Positions 35,574-43,706 of a DNA stretch of 64,000 nucleotides are shown in pieces. The stretch is from positions 22,047 through 86,046 of the forward strand of contig NZ_PYGF01000015.1 in the NCBI RefSeq assembly GCF_003014575.1, written 5' to 3'. How positions within the stretch are numbered: position 1 is the first letter of the stretch; each line of letters starts with the position of its first letter. Made by a program: the position numbers and the translations under genes. This DNA comes from Cecembia rubra (GTDB taxonomy: Bacteria > Bacteroidota > Bacteroidia > Cytophagales > Cyclobacteriaceae). Below the pieces are notes generated by a model. It saw only the letters and a list, made by a program, of their open reading frames with translations. It did not search any database and was not told the origin of the DNA.

Positions 35574-36998
35574 TCAAATCCAGGCTTTCAATTTGACCAA
35601 AGGATGTGGATATGTAACACCCAATGAAATACCGTATCCTTTCAATGTGGATGGAGGTAATTCAAATGGTTGATGGATATCAAAACCGGGAATAGCCGCA
35701 AGTTCGGGAATCCAATGCCTGATATATTCTCCCTTCTTATCATAATTTTTTGCTTGCCTTAATGTATTGAAATAGCGGTCGTCTTTGGGGTCATTGCCCA
35801 CTCCTGCTACATACATCCAATTGCCCCAATTGCTGCATACATCGTAGTCAATCAACATACTTTCAAAATACATGGCACCCCACCGCCAATCCATACCAAG
35901 GTCATTGACCAGGAATGAAGCTACATTCTGCCTACCTCGATTGGACATAAATCCTGAATTATTGAGCTCCCGCATATTGGCATCGATGAAGGGGATACCC
36001 GTTTCTCCCTTGGCCCATTTCCAGAATAATGATTCATTTCTGGAATATTTTTCTACTTTATATTTGATGCCGGTAAGTTGGAAGATTTTATTGCCATGCT
36101 TTTTACTGATGAACCTAAAATAATCTCTCCATATCAATTCAAATATGAGCCAATAGGTTGATTGGTTCTTTTCTCGTTCCTTTTCATAGCGCTTAACTTC
36201 CTCATAAATGATTCTTGGGCTCAGGCATCCTATAGCTAACCAAGGGGAAAATTTGCTGGAATAATCAGGTCCCAATAGGCCATTTCTGGTTTCTTTGTAA
36301 TTCTTAAGTTGATCCCTTTCCCAAAAATAGGCCTGAAGTCTTCCCAGTCCCTCGGTCTCACCACCAACAAACTCCAATACCGAGCGAGTGGATTTTACGG
36401 GTTCCTTCAGGCCAAATGTGGATAATTTGGGCAATTCAATAGTTTCAAATTTCTCTTTTGGAAATGGAATTCTTTTGGGAACTGGCAGTGGTTTCTGGAT
36501 TTTCCCAAATTTTTCGCATTCTTTCCTAAACTGGGTAAAAACCTCTGGCGTCTGCATAATTGGAAAAGGCAGATCCTGAATATGAAAAAGTGTACTTTGC
36601 CAATATGAGCTGGTTTTGATTCCCTGTTTCCAGGCATGCTGCTCCAATTTGAATTCCACCTCTTTTTCCTCAGAAGTCACTTCCTCAGAAAAAAAGATAG
36701 CGTCAGCATGAATTTGCAAAGCAAGATCCACCAATCTCTCTTCTGGTTTTCCTTTCAATAAAAGCAAGTCTCCATTTAAGGAGCGAAGATTTTGGCTTAA
36801 GTCAGTTACAGCTTCCAGAAGAAACTTAGCCCTAAAGTTTCCTGTTTTTTCCAGGCCGAGCTCCATTTTGGAGAAATTTCTTGGGTCAAAACAATAAACG
36901 GGGATAACTTCTTTTGCTTTTTGAACAGCGTTAAATAAGGGTGCATTGTCATGCACCCTTAAGTCATTCCTAAACCAAACTATAACTCTATTAAACAT
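35574..36998 (-). CDS. DASH family cryptochrome / deoxyribodipyrimidine photolyase
   Basis: A protein of 474 residues from the ATG at 36998; earlier ATGs up to 37013 are possible. The N-terminal photolyase domain begins MFNRVIVWFRNDLRVHDNAP, the antenna-binding fold. The FAD-binding half contains LIWRDYFRFI, GIPFIDANMREL and NRGRQNVASFLVNDLG. The tail motif WGNWMYVAGVGNDPKDD is characteristic of the DASH clade. DASH proteins bind FAD and a folate antenna and repair cyclobutane dimers mainly in single-stranded DNA. It may be light- or stress-regulated, but no site is evident. Confidence 0.92.
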   Translation of the reverse strand: MFNRVIVWFRNDLRVHDNAPLFNAVQKAKEVIPVYCFDPRNFSKMELGLEKTGNFRAKFLLEAVTDLSQNLRSLNGDLLLLKGKPEERLVDLALQIHADAIFFSEEVTSEEKEVEFKLEQHAWKQGIKTSSYWQSTLFHIQDLPFPIMQTPEVFTQFRKECEKFGKIQKPLPVPKRIPFPKEKFETIELPKLSTFGLKEPVKSTRSVLEFVGGETEGLGRLQAYFWERDQLKNYKETRNGLLGPDYSSKFSPWLAIGCLSPRIIYEEVKRYEKEREKNQSTYWLIFELIWRDYFRFISKKHGNKIFQLTGIKYKVEKYSRNESLFWKWAKGETGIPFIDANMRELNNSGFMSNRGRQNVASFLVNDLGMDWRWGAMYFESMLIDYDVCSNWGNWMYVAGVGNDPKDDRYFNTLRQAKNYDKKGEYIRHWIPELAAIPGFDIHQPFELPPSTLKGYGISLGVTYPHPLVKLKAWI

Positions 36999-37093
36999 CA
37001 TGTACATTGCCAACAGCTTGTTAAATAAAAGTGTTTGGGGATTCCAAGGATTTATCTTTATTTACCAATCATTCAATAAATCCCAACCCATAA

Positions 37094-37651
37094 ATGAAAA
37101 ATTTCTTGTCCCTAACCCTGTTCATATTTTCATTTACTGCTATTGCACAGGACTTGAAACCCAATGAAGTTTTTTGGAAGACCTTACAGCTTCATTGCGG
37201 TAAGGCTTTTGAGGGTGAAATCATGACCCCTTCAGAGAATGATCCTTTTTCTGGTAAGCGATTGGTAATGCATGTAGTGGACTGTGGGGAAGATTTTATC
37301 CATATCCCCTTTTTTGTGGGGGAGGATAAGTCCAGAACTTGGGTTTTGACCATGGAAATGGGAAGAATCAAATTAAAGCATGACCATAGACATGAAGATG
37401 GGTCAGAGGATGAAATCACACAGTATGGTGGTATAGCTTCCAATACCGGAATGGCAGGGATCCAGTTTTTCCCAGCTGACCAGGAAACAGCAGAATTGAT
37501 ACCTTATGCCGCCAATAATGTCTGGTGGATTACTATTGACGAAACTTCTTTTACTTATAATTTAAGGAGAATAGGATCAGAACGCTATTTCTCTGTCAAA
37601 TTTGATCTGAGCAAAGAAGTGGATAGCCCTGGGCCTGCTTGGGGTTGGTAG
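37094..37651 (+). CDS. Uncharacterised secreted protein
   Basis: A 185-residue protein with a signal peptide (MKNFLSLTLFIFSFTAIAQ) and a mature part rich in beta strands: EGEIMTPSENDPFSGKRLVM, KLKHDHRHEDGSEDEITQYG, and NNVWWITIDETSFTYNLRRI. The HDHRHEDG cluster could bind metal, which is a guess. I do not recognise the family. It is divergent from the photolyase gene. Confidence 0.75.
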   Translation: MKNFLSLTLFIFSFTAIAQDLKPNEVFWKTLQLHCGKAFEGEIMTPSENDPFSGKRLVMHVVDCGEDFIHIPFFVGEDKSRTWVLTMEMGRIKLKHDHRHEDGSEDEITQYGGIASNTGMAGIQFFPADQETAELIPYAANNVWWITIDETSFTYNLRRIGSERYFSVKFDLSKEVDSPGPAWGW

Positions 37652-37760
37652 AGGATTTAAGCTTTTTAATTGAGATTGTACTAGGTGAGCCTTTAAGCTT
37701 ATTAAATCGCAAAAGCACAGAGGTACACTTGATTATTTAAGTTTTTCACATTCAATTGTT

Positions 37761-37768
37761 TATCTTTG
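37761..37768 (+). promoter_or_regulatory. -7 element (TATCTTTG) of the 361-aa secreted protein gene
   Basis: TAnnTTTG match ending 4 bp before the first ATG at 37773. Transcription would start near that ATG, so translation is either leaderless or begins at the second ATG, 37791. Confidence 0.45.
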
Positions 37769-37772
37769 ATAT

Positions 37773-38858
37773 ATGCACAAGAGTTTTTATATGATATTGA
37801 AATTAATTTTTTTGGTCTGCTGCATGTCCTTTTTTTGTCGATCGCAAGCCCAGCAAATATCACTTTTTGACGAAGAGACTGTGTTGGATATTACCTTATC
37901 GGGAGATTTGGATAAATTATTTAAAGACCGTGTTGGCGAAGCCACTTATTTAAATCTACACCTCAGGTACCGGGATGAAAGGGGTGAATTGGTTGAAATA
38001 CCAATCAAAAGCAAAACCCGTGGTAATTTCAGAAGAAGAAAAAATGTTTGTACCTACCCTCCATTATTACTCAATTTTTCGAAGAGTACTTCCTCAAATT
38101 CTATTTTTCACCAGCAGGATAAAGTAAAACTTGTCATGCCCTGTAAAATGGACAAGTATGTTATCAGAGAATATTATGCCTATAAATTGTTTAACCTTAT
38201 TTCTGAAAAGAGTTTTAAAGTCAGATTGGTACGCATAACATTGGAAGACTCTTCAGGGAAAATGAAACAAGAAGGTCCCTTTTACGCTTTTTTGATCGAA
38301 GAAGAAGAGCAATTGGCCAAACGAAATGGGATAGAAGTATTAAAAAAGGATTTTTTACGGCCAGAGTTGGTCATAAAAGAGGATTTTTTAGCCATGGCTG
38401 TATTTCAATATTTGATAGGGAATACTGATTGGTCTGTTCAGTATAGACAGAACATCAAATTGTTCAGTGACCAATATCAGGAAAATATTGTCGCAGTACC
38501 CTATGATTTTGATCATGCGGGAATAGTTTCAGCGCCTTATGCCAAACCTGCCGAGGCATTGAAGTTGAGCTCTGTTCTTGAAAGGAGGTATAGAGGATAC
38601 TGCATCCAGGATATGGAGAAATTTGAACATGTTTTTACAATTTTTAATGAAAGGAAAGATGATATTTATGAACTCTATACTGGCAGTCCGTATTTAGAAA
38701 AAAGTTATATCAATTCCACCCTTAAATACTTAAATGCATTTTATCGGACAATAAATTCTCCTAGATTAGCAAAAGTAGAATTTACTTATCCCTGTGATCC
38801 CGAAGGTACAGGACATGTAGTGATAAAAGGACTAAGAGAAATCGAAGATCAAGATTAA
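37773..38858 (+). CDS. Secreted protein with CotH-kinase-like features
   Basis: A 361-residue protein with an N-terminal signal (MILKLIFLVCCMSFFCRSQA, if started at 37791). Features resembling CotH/FAM20-type protein-kinase-like folds: a Lys-rich strand KVKLVMPCKMDKYVIREYYA (about 117-136), then GNTDWSVQYRQNIKLF (216-231) with Asp219 and Asn227, and VPYDFDHAG (242-250) with an Asp-x-Asp pair. In CotH enzymes these positions bind ATP and metal. Assignment by motif only; no classic family match can be claimed. The next gene, a deacetylase, follows after 28 bp, so this is probably the head of an operon of exported proteins. Confidence 0.6.
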   Translation: MHKSFYMILKLIFLVCCMSFFCRSQAQQISLFDEETVLDITLSGDLDKLFKDRVGEATYLNLHLRYRDERGELVEIPIKSKTRGNFRRRKNVCTYPPLLLNFSKSTSSNSIFHQQDKVKLVMPCKMDKYVIREYYAYKLFNLISEKSFKVRLVRITLEDSSGKMKQEGPFYAFLIEEEEQLAKRNGIEVLKKDFLRPELVIKEDFLAMAVFQYLIGNTDWSVQYRQNIKLFSDQYQENIVAVPYDFDHAGIVSAPYAKPAEALKLSSVLERRYRGYCIQDMEKFEHVFTIFNERKDDIYELYTGSPYLEKSYINSTLKYLNAFYRTINSPRLAKVEFTYPCDPEGTGHVVIKGLREIEDQD

Positions 38859-38886
38859 TCCTCCTCGCCCATCAACAAAATTGATT

Positions 38887-39852
38887 ATGAAAAAACTTCC
38901 TCTATTCCTGCTGATGTTGTTCAGTAGTTATTGTTTTGCTCAAGAAAAAACCTTGGCTGAAAGGCTAGGATATTCCAAAACTGACAAATTGCTTATCATT
39001 CACGCTGATGATATCGGTATGGCCAATTCAGAAAACCGCGCAACCATAGAAGCAATAAGAAATGGAGTGGTCAATTCTACAAGTATCATGATGCCCTGCG
39101 CCTGGTCTACAGAAGTTGGAGAACTGATCAAAGATATGCCCGGGCTGGATATAGGTGTGCATATCACCTTAACAAACGAATGGCATACTTACAAATATGG
39201 ACCAATAGCTTCTAAATCAGAAGTTCCTGGATTGGTTGGTCCGGATGGATTTATGTACAAAGACTGTGCATCAGTTGCACAGAATGCCTCGCCTGAGGAA
39301 GTGGAGATAGAAATGAGGGCACAGATTGAGGCTGCTTTAAAAATAGGAATCCGTCCTACTCATTTGGATTCACATATGGGCTGCGTCTTTTATGGCAGGC
39401 CGGAGTATGTAGCCTCTTATCTCAAATTAGCTCAGGAATATGGTATTCCTGCGATGATGAACCAGCAAATTGTTGATGCAATAATTAAGCCCAATCCCAG
39501 CCTATTTAATGAAGTGGATTTGGAAAAAGTGGTATTAATAGACCATACCGCCATTGCAAATCCTCAAGCTTATGATGATATGGGTATGGATGCTTTTTAT
39601 TCCCACTTGCTCAACAATCTTCAGCCAGGTGTAACTGTTTTGTTGAATCATATAGCATATGATGATGAAGAGATGCGTGCCATTACAACTGGTTTTAGCC
39701 ATTGGCATGCTGCCTGGCGACAGGCAGATTTTGATTTTTTTACCGGTGAAAAAGTCAGGCAGTTACTCAAAGACAATAAGATTCATTTGATTACCTGGAA
39801 AGAAATTGGAAATTTGGTTGGGAATGAATTAATATTGCCACAAAGAAAATGA
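38887..39852 (+). CDS. ChbG/HpnK (YdjC-like) family carbohydrate deacetylase, secreted
   Basis: A 321-residue protein with a signal peptide (MKKLPLFLLMLFSSYCFAQ). The deacetylase core starts with LLIIHADDIGMANS (35-48), where His39 and the Asp pair bind metal, and continues with THLDSHMGCVFYGRP near 155-169. Family members remove N-acetyl groups from chitooligosaccharides or related glycans. The cleaved signal places it outside the cytoplasm, unlike E. coli ChbG. The next gene starts 1 bp after its stop. Confidence 0.87.
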   Translation: MKKLPLFLLMLFSSYCFAQEKTLAERLGYSKTDKLLIIHADDIGMANSENRATIEAIRNGVVNSTSIMMPCAWSTEVGELIKDMPGLDIGVHITLTNEWHTYKYGPIASKSEVPGLVGPDGFMYKDCASVAQNASPEEVEIEMRAQIEAALKIGIRPTHLDSHMGCVFYGRPEYVASYLKLAQEYGIPAMMNQQIVDAIIKPNPSLFNEVDLEKVVLIDHTAIANPQAYDDMGMDAFYSHLLNNLQPGVTVLLNHIAYDDEEMRAITTGFSHWHAAWRQADFDFFTGEKVRQLLKDNKIHLITWKEIGNLVGNELILPQRK

Positions 39853-39853
39853 C

Positions 39854-40447
39854 ATGAACAAGCCTTCAAACTACCTTATATTATCCTTAATTGTAGTGCT
39901 ATTGATCAGTGGTTCTTGTTCTAAGGACTGCAGAGATGGTTTTTTTACTATTAATGAAATAAAAATTGAACCTAGGAGATGGTTTCCTGAGACCAATATC
40001 GGAGAAACAGAACCTTGGGACAATTCAAAAGAGCTGCCAATTATCGTCTTGACTATGGAAATGCAGCTAACCAAATTTTTTAGAACATTGCCCGAATTTG
40101 GAAATGGATGCTTTGGCAAATATTTGATTGAAAATCCTGTCAAGGATATCAGGGTTTTCAGTAATTTATCTTTCAATGGAGTTAGTTCCGGATCTGATCT
40201 TTCCAGCATACTCTTATTTTCTCCTAGGGCCAACACCCGGGTTGGAGAGTTTATTTCAAAGGAAGAGTTGCTGAGGTTTTATGTGAATGAGTCAAATTTT
40301 ACCAAGGTTTATTTCTATTTCAACCAGAACCCAGAATTGCAGGGTGTACACCGGATAAGAATGGAATTTGTCTTTGAAGATGGGACGATAATGGAGTCAA
40401 ATCCGGTGGATGTATTATTAGTTCCTGCAAGACCTGCTCAAAATTAA
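39854..40447 (+). CDS. Uncharacterised lipoprotein
   Basis: A 197-residue protein. Lipoprotein signal MNKPSNYLILSLIVVLLISG with Cys22 (ISGSC). The mature part has several Cys (SCSKDC, NGCFGKY) and beta-rich segments (VYFYFNQNPELQGVHRIRME). I do not recognise the family. Its start is 1 bp after the deacetylase stop, so the two are translationally coupled and probably act at the same envelope. Confidence 0.75.
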   Translation: MNKPSNYLILSLIVVLLISGSCSKDCRDGFFTINEIKIEPRRWFPETNIGETEPWDNSKELPIIVLTMEMQLTKFFRTLPEFGNGCFGKYLIENPVKDIRVFSNLSFNGVSSGSDLSSILLFSPRANTRVGEFISKEELLRFYVNESNFTKVYFYFNQNPELQGVHRIRMEFVFEDGTIMESNPVDVLLVPARPAQN

Positions 40448-40704
40448 AAAGAGGCTTTCTTAAAAGTCTTACCGCGTTAAATTATTGTTTGTATTTCTAC
40501 TTGAAGGTGTTTTATGTCTTGGTGGATTGGTGGATTTTTTTGAAGAAGAAAGCCGCCAAAGCGCTGAGCCAAAAATGATACGATTTGTTAGACTAATACT
40601 TATAGGGTAATTAACCAGGTAAGGATTAATGAGACAGTCTCTTCGGTTTTTTAAATGTTTTTCTTTAGTTTGAAGACTGGTTCTGGATTTAAAGCTAACC
40701 ATTC
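40448..40704. other. Intergenic stretch, no supported gene
   Basis: 257 bp between two same-strand genes. A 77-codon minus-strand frame here has poor composition (Ser/Thr/Asn/Lys rich) and is rejected. Words like cgccaaagcgctgag and ccaccaagacataaaaca resemble degenerate intergenic repeats seen elsewhere in Bacteroidota. Confidence 0.5.
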
Positions 40705-43107
40705 ATGAAACAATATAGACTTGGTCCCGTCTTTTTTTTGCTCTTATTCTTGCTTTCCTGCAAAGAGGAAATCTCTCCGCTTAGTGATCATTTAGCTGAT
40801 TTGGAGGGTTTGGAAGGGAATAAGAACTACCTTTCTTCTCCCTTTTTTGCTGCAGGGGACAGGGTTTATATGGTCGGTCATCAAGATGGAAGTTTCCCAG
40901 ATCTTGGTTGGCATGTGGAAGGTGAAATGGGCGGTATCTGGAACCATCCTATCAAGTTAATGGATGGTTTTACGGCAGCATTGCAATTAGAGAATGAAAA
41001 GTTTTGTCTGGATAAGGCCGATATTTTTATAAACTATCCCATCGGCAACAAACATGTTTTCCAAAGCCAAATCAATGGACTTGAAGTTGAACGATTTCAG
41101 TTTGTACCTGATGGTCAAGAAGGCCTTATCATTGAATTTACTTTTAAGAATCTAAGTCAATCCAGCATTCACTTTGATTTTGAATTTACGGGCCATACTG
41201 ATCTAATGCCCGTATGGTTGGGCGAAAGAGCCAATATGATTGATCATGAAGATGTTCTTGAATTTGATGCTTCCAGGCAGGCATGGAGAGGTAAAGATCA
41301 AGGTAATGATTGGTATGTTTTATTCGGTTCAACTCTGAAGCCCAAAGCTTATGAAATCGGGAGTTCAACGTCCTGTACTTATAATCCCCGAGGTAAAGGA
41401 GTTTCAGGCAAATTGTCTTACAATGTAAAAATTGAAGCTGGAAATTTCCAAGCCATTCGCTTTGTTGTAGCAGGGTCCTACCAAAGCCAACAAGATCTGG
41501 AAAAAACTTATGAGCTTTTGAAATCAAACGCCGAGGACTACTTAAAAGATAAAATCCAACATTATAAAAAGATTGCAGAGAATTCAAAACTCACCCTCAG
41601 TGACAAGAAATTAGAAAAAGCTTTTGAATGGGTAAAATACAATACAGAATGGCTTGTCAGGGATGTGCCTGAAATTGGTAGAGGTTTGGGAGCAGGTATG
41701 CCTGATTATCCATGGTGGTTTGGTGTGGACAATGAATATACACTTAAGGGAGCAATTGCAACAGGAAGGAAGGATTTGGTTTACCAAACCATCGACCTTA
41801 TTCATAAACTCTCTGAGGCCAATGGTAATGGTAGAATAATCCATGAAGTCAGTACCAATGGTGTGGTCTTCAATCCTGGAAACATTAATGAAACCCCTCA
41901 GTTTGCCTCCTTGATTTGGTGGGTTTTTCAATGGACTGGGGATAAGGAATTTCTTTCTAAGTACTATCCTACCGTAAAAAAGGGTTTAAAATGGTTAATG
42001 GAAGAGAATGATGAAGATGGTAACCTTTTTCCTGATGGTTATGGCATGATGGAAATCCATGGTCTTGAGTCAGAAATGATTGATGTCGCCACATATACCC
42101 AGAAAGCATTTGATGATGCGGCTAAAATGGCCAAAGTATTGGGAGAGACGGAGCAGGCTAAATCCTATCAGAAGATTGCTGATCAATTGATCCAGAAGAT
42201 CAATGAGGAATTTTGGGTGGAAGAGTTTAATTCTTATGCAGATTTTATTGGTACCACCTCAGAGGCACTTCATTTGATAGATGCTGCCATAGTGAGGGCG
42301 GATACCTTGCAAAAACCCTGGGCGGTAGAAGAACTCAAAAGCACAAAAAAGAGGCTTTCAAATTATCTAAAAGATAAGAAACAAGGCTTCGTCATTTTTC
42401 ATAACTGGGTGGTCAATACTCCTATGGAAATGGGGATTGCTGAAAGGGATAAAGCGCTTAAAGCTTTGGATAAGGGCAGTAGGTTTGTTAATCCCTTTGG
42501 TGTTTTTGTCACGGGAATTGACAGGGATGAGTCGGCAGAAACAGAGGAGGGCTCTTTTGAAGGAAGCAAAGTTTTCTCCTATACCGGGGCAGTGATGACC
42601 TTACCTACAGGGGTCCAGGCTATTGCAGAAAATAATTATGGAAGACCCGATAAGGCATTGGATTACCTTCAAAGAATGACTAGATCATTTGGGTTTGCAT
42701 TGCCTGGCTCCATTTATGAGGTGTCTCCTGATTACGGAATGATGACCCAAGCTTGGAATCTTTATTCATATGCTGTTCCGATTGTTACCCAATTTTTTGG
42801 CATACAGCCACAAGCCCATCTCAAACAAATAGATTTAAAACCCCAATTGCCAAAATCTTGGGATAACGTAAGTTTGGCCAATGTCATTGTAGGTGATAAT
42901 GTTTTGAACGTGACCTATTATCAATCACCTAGAGGATTGATTGCTGAAATTTCCCAAGAGAAAGAGGATTGGGAAATCAGGTTTATTTTGGAAAATAAAA
43001 ATTATACTTTACTAAAGGTAAATGGTTCAGATCTTGATCTTCCAGCCGATGGTGCTATCTCTCTGCATATCAAGGGGAAAACCAACAGGATAGAATTAAA
43101 AAAATAA
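40705..43107 (+). CDS. Six-hairpin glycosidase-like lipoprotein (amylo-alpha-1,6-glucosidase/GDE type)
   Basis: An 800-residue lipoprotein: signal MKQYRLGPVFFLLLFLLSC with Cys19. An N-terminal beta-sandwich (about 35-280) precedes an (alpha/alpha)6-like domain (about 300-720) with AGMPDYPWWFGVDNEYTLKG near 331-350, PQFASLIWWVFQWTGD and FPDGYGMMEIHGLE. This layout matches the glycogen-debranching / amylo-alpha-1,6-glucosidase and related families. Surface location suggests cutting external polysaccharides rather than glycogen. Exact specificity is unknown. Confidence 0.75.
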   Translation: MKQYRLGPVFFLLLFLLSCKEEISPLSDHLADLEGLEGNKNYLSSPFFAAGDRVYMVGHQDGSFPDLGWHVEGEMGGIWNHPIKLMDGFTAALQLENEKFCLDKADIFINYPIGNKHVFQSQINGLEVERFQFVPDGQEGLIIEFTFKNLSQSSIHFDFEFTGHTDLMPVWLGERANMIDHEDVLEFDASRQAWRGKDQGNDWYVLFGSTLKPKAYEIGSSTSCTYNPRGKGVSGKLSYNVKIEAGNFQAIRFVVAGSYQSQQDLEKTYELLKSNAEDYLKDKIQHYKKIAENSKLTLSDKKLEKAFEWVKYNTEWLVRDVPEIGRGLGAGMPDYPWWFGVDNEYTLKGAIATGRKDLVYQTIDLIHKLSEANGNGRIIHEVSTNGVVFNPGNINETPQFASLIWWVFQWTGDKEFLSKYYPTVKKGLKWLMEENDEDGNLFPDGYGMMEIHGLESEMIDVATYTQKAFDDAAKMAKVLGETEQAKSYQKIADQLIQKINEEFWVEEFNSYADFIGTTSEALHLIDAAIVRADTLQKPWAVEELKSTKKRLSNYLKDKKQGFVIFHNWVVNTPMEMGIAERDKALKALDKGSRFVNPFGVFVTGIDRDESAETEEGSFEGSKVFSYTGAVMTLPTGVQAIAENNYGRPDKALDYLQRMTRSFGFALPGSIYEVSPDYGMMTQAWNLYSYAVPIVTQFFGIQPQAHLKQIDLKPQLPKSWDNVSLANVIVGDNVLNVTYYQSPRGLIAEISQEKEDWEIRFILENKNYTLLKVNGSDLDLPADGAISLHIKGKTNRIELKK

Positions 43108-43151
43108 ACAGAAGAATTATTAAAGGTTAGTCGCTTTTTGTTTGGAAAATG

Positions 43152-43159
43152 TATTTTTG
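43152..43159 (+). promoter_or_regulatory. -7 element (TATTTTTG) of the small membrane protein gene
   Basis: TAnnTTTG match 34 bp upstream of the ATG at 43194. It lies downstream of the alternative ATG at 43149, which argues against that start. Confidence 0.4.
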
Positions 43160-43193
43160 CAAACCGTTATTTGTGTTTTTGGCAACCAGACCT

Positions 43194-43706
43194 ATGAAAG
43201 TGACGAAATTTAACCTTTCAAATAAAGGGCTTTCCTTTTGGGATGCCATCATTGAGATATTAGCCTTAGTGGCATTGGTACTATTGTGGGTTTTGACCTA
43301 TTCCTTTCAGCAATTGGGCTCCAAGATGGTTTCAGATAATTTTGATTTTTTTCAGAATCCTAGTGAATATTGGGCAAGTAAAATGACCTACACTTTACCG
43401 ATTATTGCTTCTATTTTTTATTTGGGGATTACTTTCTTTGGATTAAGCAGAGATTATTCCGGTGAAAAATGGAATGAAAATCCGGAGAAAGCCAAAAAAT
43501 TGAAAATGATCAATCAGAGATTATGGCGCTGGTCCAAGTTTATTTTGGTGCTGATGTTTATGCTGATTGAGTATTTTTCATTTCAAAGTGGATCTAATTT
43601 TGGTACAGGAATTCCAAAATGGCATATCGTTGTATTTCCATTGTTAATTTTTGGTCCGGTAATCTATTTTTTCTTAGAGTTTTCCAAGTATCAATTGGAT
43701 GATTGA
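43194..43706 (+). CDS. Four-helix membrane protein, DUF1648-like
   Basis: A 170-residue protein from ATG 43194 with about four transmembrane helices (IIEILALVALVLLWVLTYSF; LPIIASIFYLGITFFGLS; FILVLMFMLIEYFSF; VVFPLLIFGPVIYFFL). The segment before helix 2 (NPSEYWASKMTYTLPIIASI) resembles the conserved part of DUF1648 proteins, but the match is by eye. Function unknown. Its stop abuts the stop of the convergent DUF5916 gene without a gap. Confidence 0.75.
   Translation: MKVTKFNLSNKGLSFWDAIIEILALVALVLLWVLTYSFQQLGSKMVSDNFDFFQNPSEYWASKMTYTLPIIASIFYLGITFFGLSRDYSGEKWNENPEKAKKLKMINQRLWRWSKFILVLMFMLIEYFSFQSGSNFGTGIPKWHIVVFPLLIFGPVIYFFLEFSKYQLDD

Noticed and set aside
37690..37735. Degenerate 'cgcaaaagcacagaggtac' word as a repeat element
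   Set aside because: Only one copy in the window, so it cannot be called a repeat here.
40469..40702. 77-codon minus-strand frame
   Set aside because: Composition rich in Ser, Thr, Asn and Lys, no promoter, no hydrophobic core; overlaps degenerate intergenic words.
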